A DNA stretch of 64,000 nucleotides from a bacterium (GCA_004563195.1 SFTJ01000007.1:17106-81105), one strand, 5' to 3'; positions 54,619-62,420 are shown, counted from the stretch's first letter. A program made the numbers and translations. The notes: a model not told the origin generated them from the letters alone.

Positions 54619-54732
54619 ATGAGCGACAAAATTAAAACAGAGAAAAAAGACAAGGGAGTAATTAAAAGCATACTTGGAGCAGGAGCCGCTATTGCTTCTC
54701 TTGTATTAATTCTTATAAAGAAACAAAACTAA
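54619..54732 (+). CDS. 37-aa single-span membrane protein
   Basis: MSDKIKTEKKDKGVIKSILG is a strongly basic N-terminus, followed by a hydrophobic helix (ILGAGAAIASLVLILI) and KKQN. It starts 35 bp after GTPase 2 and lies on the same strand, with an A/T-rich leader typical of this genome. It is probably the third gene of the GTPase operon and could anchor or signal to the dynamins. Evidence is position and the helix only. Confidence 0.55.
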   Translation: MSDKIKTEKKDKGVIKSILGAGAAIASLVLILIKKQN

Positions 54733-54763
54733 CAGGTTGTTGTGACAAGACATTTGTTTAATT

Positions 54764-54901
54764 ATGTATAACTTCCAACAACAAATCAAGGAGCGCACGG
54801 GGTGGTCAGATGACATCGTGCGCTTCCTCCACTCCCGTGAGGAGGCTGAGGTTTATATTAGGACGGAGCTGGTGGAGCGGCGCATTGATGGTAACCTTTA
54901 G
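54764..54901 (+). pseudogene. Truncated gene, 45 codons, cut at repeat B
   Basis: MYNFQQQIKERTGWSDDIVR continues FLHSREEAEVYIRTELVERR and stops at TAG 54899. The stop lies inside the first bases of direct repeat B, which begins at 54890. The sequence resembles the linker before C-terminal nuclease toxins in Bacteroidales secreted toxins (TGW..DIV..-SREEA.VY), from memory only. The 3' part seems to have been replaced by the duplicated segment. Confidence 0.45.
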
Positions 54902-55110
54902 GGAAGGCAAGCAGAAGAATGGTTGCACGCCTTTTCTTTGCCCACAATCTATCAATTCTAAAATCATATTTGTCTATGTTACGAGGAAAGGAAACATTCA
55001 AATGCGATGACTGCGGCCACACCTTCGAGGCCCTCGACATCGAATGGCAAGCAACGGCATATTCCCAACCCATGCCCTGCCCCAAGTGTGGCAGCCGCCA
55101 CACTATGCCA
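54890..55110 (+). repeat. Long direct repeat B (leader plus zinc-ribbon gene)
   Basis: Second copy of the segment at 49819-50040. It starts abruptly within the 45-codon frame above, which marks the left junction of the duplication. Confidence 0.8.
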
Positions 55111-55176
55111 AAGTCCCTACTCTCTTTTATGGAGAAAGGGGCATACAGGAAGATTTGGGAACAAATCGAAAAGTAA
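54976..55176 (+). CDS. Small zinc-ribbon protein, 66 aa (copy B)
   Basis: MLRGKETFKCDDCGHTFEAL starts at ATG 54976; the CDDC and CPKC pairs form the ribbon. It is about 65-70% identical by eye to copy A and has a different tail (KSLLSFMEKGAYRKIWEQIE). Confidence 0.8.
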   Translation: MLRGKETFKCDDCGHTFEALDIEWQATAYSQPMPCPKCGSRHTMPKSLLSFMEKGAYRKIWEQIEK

Positions 55177-55194
55177 TGACTAAAATTTTACATT

Positions 55195-55567
55195 ATGAAA
55201 ACAGTTTATACAAAAGAAGAATTGGCAGAACCTCAAGAAGGGAGAAACGGCATTGGTTAAAGGTTCACTTGCGTCTGAAATTCGCAAGAAGTATAAAACA
55301 AGAAAGAAGGTACTTAAAAGCACAGCAATTACAGGTGGTGCTATTGCTGTTGCAGGTCTTGTTGCCGCCCCATTTACAGGAGGAACATCTCTTGCGGGGA
55401 CGGCTGTAGGATTAGTTGCTATGGGACTTACTATAGGTACTATAACAATATCTATTGGTGAATTGGCTCTGTTGTTGGGTGCAGGTTTAGCTGCGTATGG
55501 GATATATAAAAATTGCAAAGTAAAATTTAATATGGATGGTAGTGTTACTATCGAGCCCTGTAAATAA
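55195..55567 (+). pseudogene. Small membrane protein gene with a frameshift
   Basis: ATG 55195 opens MKTVYTKEELAEPQEG and then runs to a stop at 55258-55260 in its own frame. Removing one G from the GGG near 55240 joins it to the frame ETALVKGSLASEIRKKYKTR, which continues to 55567. The joined protein has two Gly/Ala-rich hydrophobic segments (ITGGAIAVAGLVAAPF and LAGTAVGLVAMGLTIGTITI) and ends KFNMDGSVTIEPCK. The downstream frame alone has only a TTG start (55253). It is a true frameshift, an assembly error at a short G-run or, less likely, programmed. Function unknown. Confidence 0.65.
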
Positions 55568-55569
55568 TC

Positions 55570-56265
55570 ATGATTAACGAACAATTATTCAATCTATACG
55601 CATCGCGCATACAGGGCATCAACGCCCTGTATGCCGACCTTGATGTAAAGGATATAAAGGATTATGCGGGACCGCTGTTGCCTTATTGTTGGGAACAGAA
55701 GTATTTAGAGTCAAAATATCGATTGGTGATATTCGGACAGGAAACAAATGGATGGTACTGCGACTATATGAATTCGGAAGAGGAAATAAGGAAAAACGTC
55801 GGGATGTACAAGGACTTCAGACTCGGCGCAGATTACAACTCGCTCTTTTGGCAGTATGCCCATCGTTTCAATATGGAGCTGAACGGAATAGACGACTTGA
55901 ACTTTGTGTGGATGAACGTCAACAAGTTCGGTAGCGACAGTGGAGTCGGAAAGCCTGAGCAGGCTGTTCTTGACGATGAGGTGAAGTATTATAATCTTTT
56001 GGTTGAAGAGTTGGCAATATTGAAGCCTGACGTTTGCTTGTTCTTGACCGGACCGAATTACGATCAGGACATAGCAAGAAAACTGCCAGATGTAGAGTTC
56101 CATAGCCTTGGGGAGTTTGGAGAGCGTGAGGCAGTACGGCTTAGCTCGAGATATTTGCCTCGCCATTCCTATCGTACTTACCATCCCGGATATGGCAACA
56201 GAATATCTGAAACATACCAAAGGATATTGAACGCAATTTTGTCGGATTGTAAGAGTGGTAAATAA
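55570..56265 (+). CDS. Possible uracil-DNA-glycosylase-fold protein, 231 aa
   Basis: The layout fits the UDG-like superfamily. YRLVIFGQETNGWYCDY resembles the water-activating GQD-type motif 1. ILKPDVCLFLTGPNYD is the central strand. RTYHPGYGNR resembles the HP-containing leucine loop. No catalytic Asp after GQ is present (GQET), so activity on uracil is uncertain. It starts 2 bp after the frameshifted gene and may be cotranscribed. Similar proteins occur near phage-defence and toxin genes, but this is an impression. Confidence 0.5.
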   Translation: MINEQLFNLYASRIQGINALYADLDVKDIKDYAGPLLPYCWEQKYLESKYRLVIFGQETNGWYCDYMNSEEEIRKNVGMYKDFRLGADYNSLFWQYAHRFNMELNGIDDLNFVWMNVNKFGSDSGVGKPEQAVLDDEVKYYNLLVEELAILKPDVCLFLTGPNYDQDIARKLPDVEFHSLGEFGEREAVRLSSRYLPRHSYRTYHPGYGNRISETYQRILNAILSDCKSGK

Positions 56266-56329
56266 AACCATTCCGCTTATGCCACAGATAGTAAACTTGG
56301 GCAAGATAATCACTTAATAATCACGCTTT

Positions 56330-56500
56330 ACACCGCTGCGAAAATCTGCGAAATCTGTGAGCGATTAACCACCACCCTACCGCAACAAAATAATCTGCGA
56401 AATCTGTGAGCGATGAACACCCACCCCGCCACAAAATATAATATGTGAGCGCCCAAACCACCCACCCGGCTGCAAAATAAAAATCTGTGAGCGAATAATT
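56330..56500 (+). repeat. Degenerate tandem AATCTGTGAGCGA repeats
   Basis: AATCTGYGAAATCTGTGAGCGA-type units occur near 56341, 56391 and 56445 (degenerate), with AAATCTGTGAGCGAATAA near 56480, separated by CCACCC-rich spacers of about 25-40 bp. They appear to be a local tandem expansion of the right arm of the scattered repeat. Confidence 0.6.
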
Positions 56501-56540
56501 TCTCGCCGCAGCTCTGCGCAGCCGCTTTAATCTTCGAGGG

Positions 56541-57482
56541 TTAATCGCCGTGATAGTCCAAGCTGAGCGATTTGTCTATCGCATCGAGCACATATTTCCA
56601 CACTTCGGCACTATTTATCTCGTTGAGTATCTCGTGACGCATGCGAGGGAACAGGTGGCTGCTCACCCGGCGATAGCCCACGCGGCGCATGGCATCTACG
56701 GCTCGGGCAAAAGCACGGTCGTTAACACGGCATCCATCATCACCACCCGATATAAAGAGCACCGGCAGGGTGCTGTTGCGCATCACCCAACCATCAAGAT
56801 TGTAGCAGTCGCGCATCAAGGCGAAAAGATTGAAATAACCATTATCGGTGAAGAGGTAATTGCATTTAGGGTCGGCATTATAGGCTTCCACCACCTTGCG
56901 ATTGCAGCACAGCCACGCATTTTTCAATCCTTCGTCGGCATATTGCTTGTTCATTGCCCCGAAGGCTATATTTGAGAGCAGTCGCGAACGATGATGCGAC
57001 CCCATTATCCAGCCTTCCACCTTAGCCAAAGCCATGCCGGCAAGCACTGCGGGATTGTAGCTCGGACTGCCGCACACTATGAGGGCATCCACTCGGCTAT
57101 CGTAGCGACGAACAAACGAGCGCACCGCCAGCGAACCCATGCTGTGGCCGAAAAGCACTATCTTGGTGCCCGGATATTGGCGGCGAATCCAATTGTTTAC
57201 TATGCGCACATCGTCGACCAACGCGCGCCAACCGCCGTCGTACATATAGCCCAAGTCATCGGCCGATTTTACCGACTCGCCATGCCCGCGATGGTCGTGC
57301 ATCACGCAGCGGTAGCCGTTCTTCGCCAGATATTGCATAAACGGCAAATAGCGTTCCTTATACTCGGTCATGCCGTGCACAAGTTGCACTACGGCACGGC
57401 ATCGGGGTGCCTCCGGTTCCATCTCAAGCACCGACAACTGCACTTCATCGTATTTCGATTCGATTGTAAAACGGCGTATCAT
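56541..57482 (-). CDS. Alpha/beta hydrolase, monoacylglycerol-lipase-like
   Basis: This 313-aa cytoplasmic hydrolase has the oxyanion segment VQLVHGMTEYKERYLPF, MHDHRGHGES, nucleophile elbow GHSMGS, acid in FISGGDDGCRVND and final His in FPRMRHEILNE. The triad and the HGxxE type opening fit the Hydrolase_4/lysophospholipase group. No signal peptide. The substrate is probably an acylglycerol or other ester. Confidence 0.88.
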   Translation of the reverse strand: MIRRFTIESKYDEVQLSVLEMEPEAPRCRAVVQLVHGMTEYKERYLPFMQYLAKNGYRCVMHDHRGHGESVKSADDLGYMYDGGWRALVDDVRIVNNWIRRQYPGTKIVLFGHSMGSLAVRSFVRRYDSRVDALIVCGSPSYNPAVLAGMALAKVEGWIMGSHHRSRLLSNIAFGAMNKQYADEGLKNAWLCCNRKVVEAYNADPKCNYLFTDNGYFNLFALMRDCYNLDGWVMRNSTLPVLFISGGDDGCRVNDRAFARAVDAMRRVGYRRVSSHLFPRMRHEILNEINSAEVWKYVLDAIDKSLSLDYHGD

Positions 57483-57556
57483 AGTTTTCTTGCGGTTTAA
57501 TGTTTTTTATGTATTCTTCGTTATCTCAAGCTGCGTAATCTCCGCATTGCATTATA

Positions 57557-57564
57557 CAAACTTA
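57557..57564 (-). promoter_or_regulatory. Promoter of the alpha/beta hydrolase
   Basis: The minus strand reads TAAGTTTG, 75 bp before ATG 57482. Confidence 0.5.
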
Positions 57565-57608
57565 CGTACTTTTCGGCGAATAATTGCAAAAAACTTACTG
57601 AAATTGAT

Positions 57609-57616
57609 TATTTTTG
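57609..57616 (+). promoter_or_regulatory. Promoter of the GHL10-type gene
   Basis: TATTTTTG lies 82 bp before ATG 57698. It excludes the longer frame start at 57614. Confidence 0.5.
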
Positions 57617-57697
57617 TATGATTGTTTCCTCAAGAGAAACGAAGCTTACAAAAAACCATTAATACTACAAACCGCATTATTTATTAATCTACCGAGT

Positions 57698-59200
57698 ATG
57701 AAAAGATACATCACCCTTTTGCTCATGCTTTTTGCCATCGCAACGAGCATAACAGCCATCGCACAAAACCCCAAACGCGAATTTCGCGGCGCTTGGATGC
57801 ACACCGTGGGCCAAGGGCAATACGCTCGAATGACCACCGACCAAAATAAGGCTTATCTGCGCAATCAGCTCGACTCGCTGCAGATGGCGGGCATCAACGC
57901 CATTCTATGGCAGGTGCGCCCCAAAGCCGATGCTTTCTATGCCTCTAATCTCGAGCCTTGGAGCGTGTATCTCACCGGCGAATTTGGCAAGACGCCCAAT
58001 CCCTATTGGGATCCGCTGCAATTTATGATTACCGAATGTCACAACCGCGGCATGGAACTCCACGCTTGGCTCAACCCCTATCGCGTGACCAACACCAAGG
58101 GCGAAGTGAAAAAACTCGCACCCGGGCACATCTATCACAAACACCCCGAATGGTTTGTGCAATATGGCGGCCAAACCTACTTCGACCCGGCTTTGCCTCA
58201 GTGCCGCGAATTCATCTGCGCCGTGGTGCGCGACATCATCTCTCGCTATGATGTCGACGCAATTCACATGGACGACTATTTCTACCCCTATCCCACAAAA
58301 GATGAGTTCCCCGACGACAAAAGCTATGCCACCTACGGCAACGGCATGGACCGCGGCGATTGGCGTCGCCAAAACGTGGACTTGCTCATCGAGGGCTTGC
58401 ACGAAGTGATTTCGAAGGAAAAACCATGGGTGCGCTTGGGCATCAGCCCCTTCGGCGTGTGGCGCAACAAGAGTTCCGACCCGCGCGGCAGCGAAACCAA
58501 TGCTCTGCAGAACTACGACGCCCTCTATGCCGATGTGCTCAAATGGACCGAAAAGGGATGGGTGGACTATATGGTGCCGCAACTCTACTGGGAACTCGAC
58601 CACAAACGAGCCCCGTCGCGAACACTCAACACTTGGTGGAACGATAACGCCAACGGCCGACACATGTACATAGGTCAATCGGTGGAAACCACCATGAAAA
58701 CTCCCGACACCGACTCGGGCGACGCCAACGAATTGGCTCACAAAATAGCCATCACACGCAGTCTGCCCAACATTCAGGGCAACTGCTGGTGGCCCGGATA
58801 CTCCATCACACGCAATAGCCGCGGTGTGGCCGATTCGCTTGCCACCAAGCACCAGAGCACCATCGCATTGGTGCCCGCCTACCCTTGGCTCGACGATGTG
58901 GCCCCCGACGAAGTATCCAATCTGCGCTCGGCTAAAGTGAACGGCAAAAATATTCTCACATGGAAAGAACCCGCCACCAACGACCCTATGCAGAAAGCCA
59001 AAGCATACGTAGTGTATCGCTTCGATGCAAAGTCGGAAATCGACCTCAATAATGCAGCCGCCATTCAAGCCGTTACACCACAATGCCAATACATCGTGCC
59101 CGAAGGCACCCCTCGCGGCAAATATCACTTTGTGGTGACCGTGCTCGACCGCGTGAACAACGAAAGTGCCATGGGTCGCGCCGTGACCGTTAAACTCTGA
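57698..59200 (+). CDS. Family 10-like glycosyl hydrolase (GHL10/YngK type) with Fn3 domain
   Basis: This 500-aa secreted protein starts at ATG 57698, with signal peptide cleavage near SITAIAQ. The TIM-barrel domain has REFRGAWMHTVGQGQYA, INAILWQVRPKADAFY, GMELHAWLNPYRV, VDAIHMDDYFYPYP and WVDYMVPQLYWE, all characteristic of the DUF187/GHL10 family. The C-terminal ~90 residues form a fibronectin-III domain (VSNLRSAKVNGKNILTWKEP). Family members are thought to act on cell-wall or host glycans. It is followed within 9 bp by a GNAT gene. Confidence 0.9.
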   Translation: MKRYITLLLMLFAIATSITAIAQNPKREFRGAWMHTVGQGQYARMTTDQNKAYLRNQLDSLQMAGINAILWQVRPKADAFYASNLEPWSVYLTGEFGKTPNPYWDPLQFMITECHNRGMELHAWLNPYRVTNTKGEVKKLAPGHIYHKHPEWFVQYGGQTYFDPALPQCREFICAVVRDIISRYDVDAIHMDDYFYPYPTKDEFPDDKSYATYGNGMDRGDWRRQNVDLLIEGLHEVISKEKPWVRLGISPFGVWRNKSSDPRGSETNALQNYDALYADVLKWTEKGWVDYMVPQLYWELDHKRAPSRTLNTWWNDNANGRHMYIGQSVETTMKTPDTDSGDANELAHKIAITRSLPNIQGNCWWPGYSITRNSRGVADSLATKHQSTIALVPAYPWLDDVAPDEVSNLRSAKVNGKNILTWKEPATNDPMQKAKAYVVYRFDAKSEIDLNNAAAIQAVTPQCQYIVPEGTPRGKYHFVVTVLDRVNNESAMGRAVTVKL

Positions 59201-59209
59201 TAGCGCGCT

Positions 59210-59725
59210 ATGTCACAAACATCCGATTTCAGTTTGCGCCCCGCCACAGTGCTCGACGCTGACCGCTGTTGGCAAATATTGCAGCAAGGCAAGGCGCAGA
59301 TGTTTCGCGAGGGCAAAAAGCAGTGGACCACCACTTATCCCTCGCGCCAAAGCGTGGAGTCCGACCTCGAGCGCAGCGCAGCCTATGTGCTCGAGCGCCG
59401 GGACGAAGTGGTGGCATACGGAGCGGTGATTTTCGACGGCGAACCAGCCTATGCCCAAATCGAGGACCGCTGGCTCACGCATGGCGATTATGTGGTGATT
59501 CATCGCCTCGCCGTTGCCGACGAAGCCAAGCGCCAAGGCGTGGCAAGAGAATACTTCAATCAAGTGATGCACCTGGCAGCCCAGCGTGGCGTGCATAGCA
59601 TAAAAGTCGACACCAACTACGACAACTTCTACATGCAGCACCTCCTCCAAGGCCTCGGATTCACCTATTGCGGCGATGTAATCTATCCCCAAGGCTCCCG
59701 TCTCGCCTACGAGAAAGTGTTCTGA
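59210..59725 (+). CDS. GNAT-family N-acetyltransferase
   Basis: This 171-aa protein carries the acetyl-CoA motif A as VIHRLAVADEAKRQGVAREY and motif B as IKVDTNYDNFYMQHLLQGLG-F. It is the usual length for a single GNAT domain. Cotranscribed with the GHL10-type gene (9-bp gap). The substrate is unknown. Confidence 0.9.
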   Translation: MSQTSDFSLRPATVLDADRCWQILQQGKAQMFREGKKQWTTTYPSRQSVESDLERSAAYVLERRDEVVAYGAVIFDGEPAYAQIEDRWLTHGDYVVIHRLAVADEAKRQGVAREYFNQVMHLAAQRGVHSIKVDTNYDNFYMQHLLQGLGFTYCGDVIYPQGSRLAYEKVF

Positions 59726-59769
59726 ACCTCTGCCCCGGCTATTTCGATTCGCTATTCCACGGCTCTCAA

Positions 59770-59801
59770 TTTGCCGTTACCATGCTTATTTTGTAACTTT
59801 G
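59770..59801 (+). promoter_or_regulatory. Complete consensus promoter
   Basis: TTTG at 59770-59773 and TAACTTTG at 59794-59801, 20 bp apart. This is the textbook sigma-ABfr arrangement, 45 bp before the NUC1 nuclease. Confidence 0.75.
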
Positions 59802-59846
59802 CCTCGATTTTAATAAAATATATGAATTAACGGAACTCACACACTA

Positions 59847-60719
59847 ATGTCAAAATCATCATCTAACAACGCTTCGCAAAGCAAGTATTCGCAAATAGCC
59901 CGCAACGTGACCATAGCATTATGGTTGGCTTTGATACTCTTTATTGCCGTGGTGCTCGCCCATCGCATGATAGCTCGCGATGTGATGCCACAAAACGCTG
60001 CCACCTCGTGCAGCGACCTCCCCGAGGGTATTCTCAACATCGAAGTGGCCGACTCGGTCGACAACATAGTCATTCCCTATTTTGCTCACACGGTCTACTT
60101 CAACCCCTCGCGCCGCGTGCCTAATGCCACAATATATATGCTCACAGCCGAGCACACCACAGGCCCCGTGCCTCGATGCAATAATTTTATCAAAGACGAC
60201 TCAATAGCCTCTTGCCCAAATGCTTGGGATTACAGCAACTCGGGATACGACCGCGGACACATGTCGCCCGCCGGCGATATGAAATGGAGCGAAGAAGCCA
60301 TGCGTCAGTCGTTCTTGATGACCAATGTTTGCCCGCAGAACCACGCGCTAAATATGGGCACTTGGAACCGTCTCGAAATAAAAATCCGCGACTGGGCGGA
60401 GCATTTTGGCCGTGTGATAGTGGCTACCGGTCCGATTTTCGATTATCCTAACGGCCACATCGGCAAAGAGGTGCAAGTGGCTGTGCCAACGGCATTCTTC
60501 AAGGTGATTTTCTGTCCCGAGCCCACTCACCGCCGCATGATAGCCTTCATCATGAGCAACCATCAAGGTGCAAAAAACAAACTTCGCCAAAGCGCCACCA
60601 CGGTCGATGAAGTGGAACAGCGCACCGGGCTCGACTTCTTCGCAGCGCTCGACGACGACGAGGAATCAGTCCTCGAAGCAACCAGCGACTACCAAGCCTG
60701 GCAGTCACTAACCTATTAA
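59847..60719 (+). CDS. Membrane-anchored DNA/RNA non-specific endonuclease (NUC1)
   Basis: This 290-aa protein has one N-terminal membrane helix (VTIALWLALILFIAVVLAHR), so the nuclease domain faces the periplasm. The beta-beta-alpha-metal motif is YDRGHMSPAGDM (catalytic His), with the metal-ligand Asn in TNVCPQNHALNMGTWNRLE. The length fits the family. It probably degrades nucleic acids for nutrient use. Confidence 0.92.
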   Translation: MSKSSSNNASQSKYSQIARNVTIALWLALILFIAVVLAHRMIARDVMPQNAATSCSDLPEGILNIEVADSVDNIVIPYFAHTVYFNPSRRVPNATIYMLTAEHTTGPVPRCNNFIKDDSIASCPNAWDYSNSGYDRGHMSPAGDMKWSEEAMRQSFLMTNVCPQNHALNMGTWNRLEIKIRDWAEHFGRVIVATGPIFDYPNGHIGKEVQVAVPTAFFKVIFCPEPTHRRMIAFIMSNHQGAKNKLRQSATTVDEVEQRTGLDFFAALDDDEESVLEATSDYQAWQSLTY

Positions 60720-60766
60720 CCTATCACGGCACTCTGCCGCACATAACTGCCACGCAGCCGCCACAA

Positions 60767-60855
60767 CAAACACAGATAACACAAACGGGGCACAGATAAA
60801 CACATATTGTGAAAATCCGCCCAAAATACGTGAAAATCAGTGTTAAATTCCACAT
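60767..60855 (+). repeat. Scattered palindromic repeat, copy near mnmE
   Basis: AAACACAGATAACACAAACG, GGCACAGATAAACACATATT-GTGAAAATCCGCCC, ACGTGAAAATCAGTGTTAAA. A clear full-length copy in the same orientation as the one at 318. Confidence 0.7.
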
Positions 60856-60930
60856 CACTCGTCCGACCCCCGCCGCTGAAAATAATCCGCAAAATCATTC
60901 GCCCCGAAAAACACCTCTACGACGCATATT

Positions 60931-60962
60931 TTTGCCATTGCCAACGCAATTTTGTAATTTTG
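60931..60962 (+). promoter_or_regulatory. Promoter of mnmE
   Basis: TTTG at 60931-60934 and TAATTTTG at 60955-60962, 20 bp apart, 30 bp before the start codon. Confidence 0.7.
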
Positions 60963-60991
60963 CAAAGCATTTGGAAATAAACTGATTTTTT

Positions 60992-62401
60992 ATGGCAATC
61001 GACAACACAATACATCGCGACACAATTTGCGCCATAGCCACACCACACGGCACAGGCGGTATAGCAGTAATCAGAGTGAGCGGACCACTCGCCATAGAGT
61101 GCACATCGGCATGCTGGAAAGGCGCCGACCTCACCTCGATGAAATCTCACACCGCACACCTCGGCAAAATACTTTTCGCCGACGGCGAAGTGCTCGACGA
61201 AGTGGTGCTTACATTATTCCGCACCCCCAACTCATTCACCGGCGAAGACGTGATAGAAATATCATGCCACGGCTCGGTGTGGATACAACAGCAAATAGTG
61301 AACCGACTCATCGACTGCGGTTGCCGAATGGCTACCGGAGGCGAATTTTCGCAACGCGCTTTCGCCAACGGACGAATCGACCTCTCTCAAGCCGAAGCCA
61401 TAGCCGACCTTATAGCATCATCGTCGCGAGCAGCTCACCGAATTGCCATCAACCAAATGCGCGGCGCTTTCTCTCGCGAACTCGCTTCTCTGCGAGCCCA
61501 ACTCCTCGACTTCGTGTCGCTAATCGAACTCGAACTCGACTTTAGCGAAGAAGAAGTGGAATTTGCCGACCGAAGCCGCCTCACACAACTGGCTCACCAC
61601 ATTCTCGACATAATCACTCGATTGGCACAATCATTCGCCGCCGGTAACGTTATCAAAAACGGCCTCCCCGTGGTAATAGTTGGCGAGACCAACGCCGGCA
61701 AATCCACCCTGCTCAACCTACTGCTCCACGACGAACGAGCGCTCGTGAGCAACATTCACGGCACCACTCGCGACGTTATCGAAGACACCATAACTCTGCA
61801 AGGCACTCTATTCCGATTTATCGACACCGCCGGAATTCGCAACACTTCCGAAGTAATCGAACAAATGGGAATAGAACGAACATTCAAAAAAATCGACGAA
61901 GCACAACTCGTGCTTTGGGTAATCGACGGCAACACACCCATCGACAAAATCACCCAACTCAGCCACGACATACTGCAACGCACCGCCAACAAGCAACTCA
62001 TAGCCGTAGTTAACAAAGACGACAGCCTCACACCCGACATCCGACAAGGCATCACGCAAGCCCTCGAGCAACTCCTGCCTCCCGACACACCTATCACATT
62101 CATCTCCGCCAAATGTCAAACCGGCACCGACGCCCTGCAGCAACTCCTCATCAAAGCCGCCGCACAACCCGACGCCGACCAAAACCAAGTGATAGTGACC
62201 AACGCTCGACACTACCACGCACTCATCCGCGCCGAGCAAGCCCTCACCCGAGCCATCGAAGGCCTAAACAACGGCATCAGCGGCGACTTCGTGAGCCAAG
62301 ACATTCGCGAAACAATGCACTACCTCGGCGAAATCACCGGCGAAATCACCACCCACGACATCCTCGGCAACATCTTCTCCCACTTCTGCATCGGAAAGTA
62401 G
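60992..62401 (+). CDS. mnmE: tRNA modification GTPase MnmE
   Basis: This 469-aa protein works with MnmG to modify the wobble uridine of tRNAs (5-carboxymethylaminomethyl group). The N-terminal formyl-THF-binding domain begins DTICAIATPHGTGGIAVIRV. The G domain has G1 VGETNAGKSTLLNLLL, G2/G3 GTTRDVIEDTI and DTAGIRNT, and G4 NKDD. The C-terminus is the obligatory FCIGK with catalytic Cys. The length is standard. Its last 18 bp are imperfectly repeated just downstream. Confidence 0.97.
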   Translation: MAIDNTIHRDTICAIATPHGTGGIAVIRVSGPLAIECTSACWKGADLTSMKSHTAHLGKILFADGEVLDEVVLTLFRTPNSFTGEDVIEISCHGSVWIQQQIVNRLIDCGCRMATGGEFSQRAFANGRIDLSQAEAIADLIASSSRAAHRIAINQMRGAFSRELASLRAQLLDFVSLIELELDFSEEEVEFADRSRLTQLAHHILDIITRLAQSFAAGNVIKNGLPVVIVGETNAGKSTLLNLLLHDERALVSNIHGTTRDVIEDTITLQGTLFRFIDTAGIRNTSEVIEQMGIERTFKKIDEAQLVLWVIDGNTPIDKITQLSHDILQRTANKQLIAVVNKDDSLTPDIRQGITQALEQLLPPDTPITFISAKCQTGTDALQQLLIKAAAQPDADQNQVIVTNARHYHALIRAEQALTRAIEGLNNGISGDFVSQDIRETMHYLGEITGEITTHDILGNIFSHFCIGK

Positions 62402-62420
62402 ATTCTGCGTAGGAAAGTGA
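62384..62420 (+). repeat. Imperfect direct repeat of the mnmE 3' end (attachment-site-like)
   Basis: TTCTGCATCGGAAAGTAG (62384-62401, the FCIGK-stop codons) is followed one base later by TTCTGCGTAGGAAAGTGA (62403-62420), matching at 14 of 18 positions. The mnmE/trmE 3' end is the known integration site of SGI1-type islands, where the same codons form the direct repeat. Confidence 0.6.

Noticed and set aside
56330..56500. CRISPR-like array
   Set aside because: Units are degenerate, spacers are C-rich and similar to each other, and no cas genes are present.
57905..59128. 407-residue minus-strand frame opposite the GHL10 gene
   Set aside because: Antisense shadow; the plus frame has a signal peptide and family motifs.
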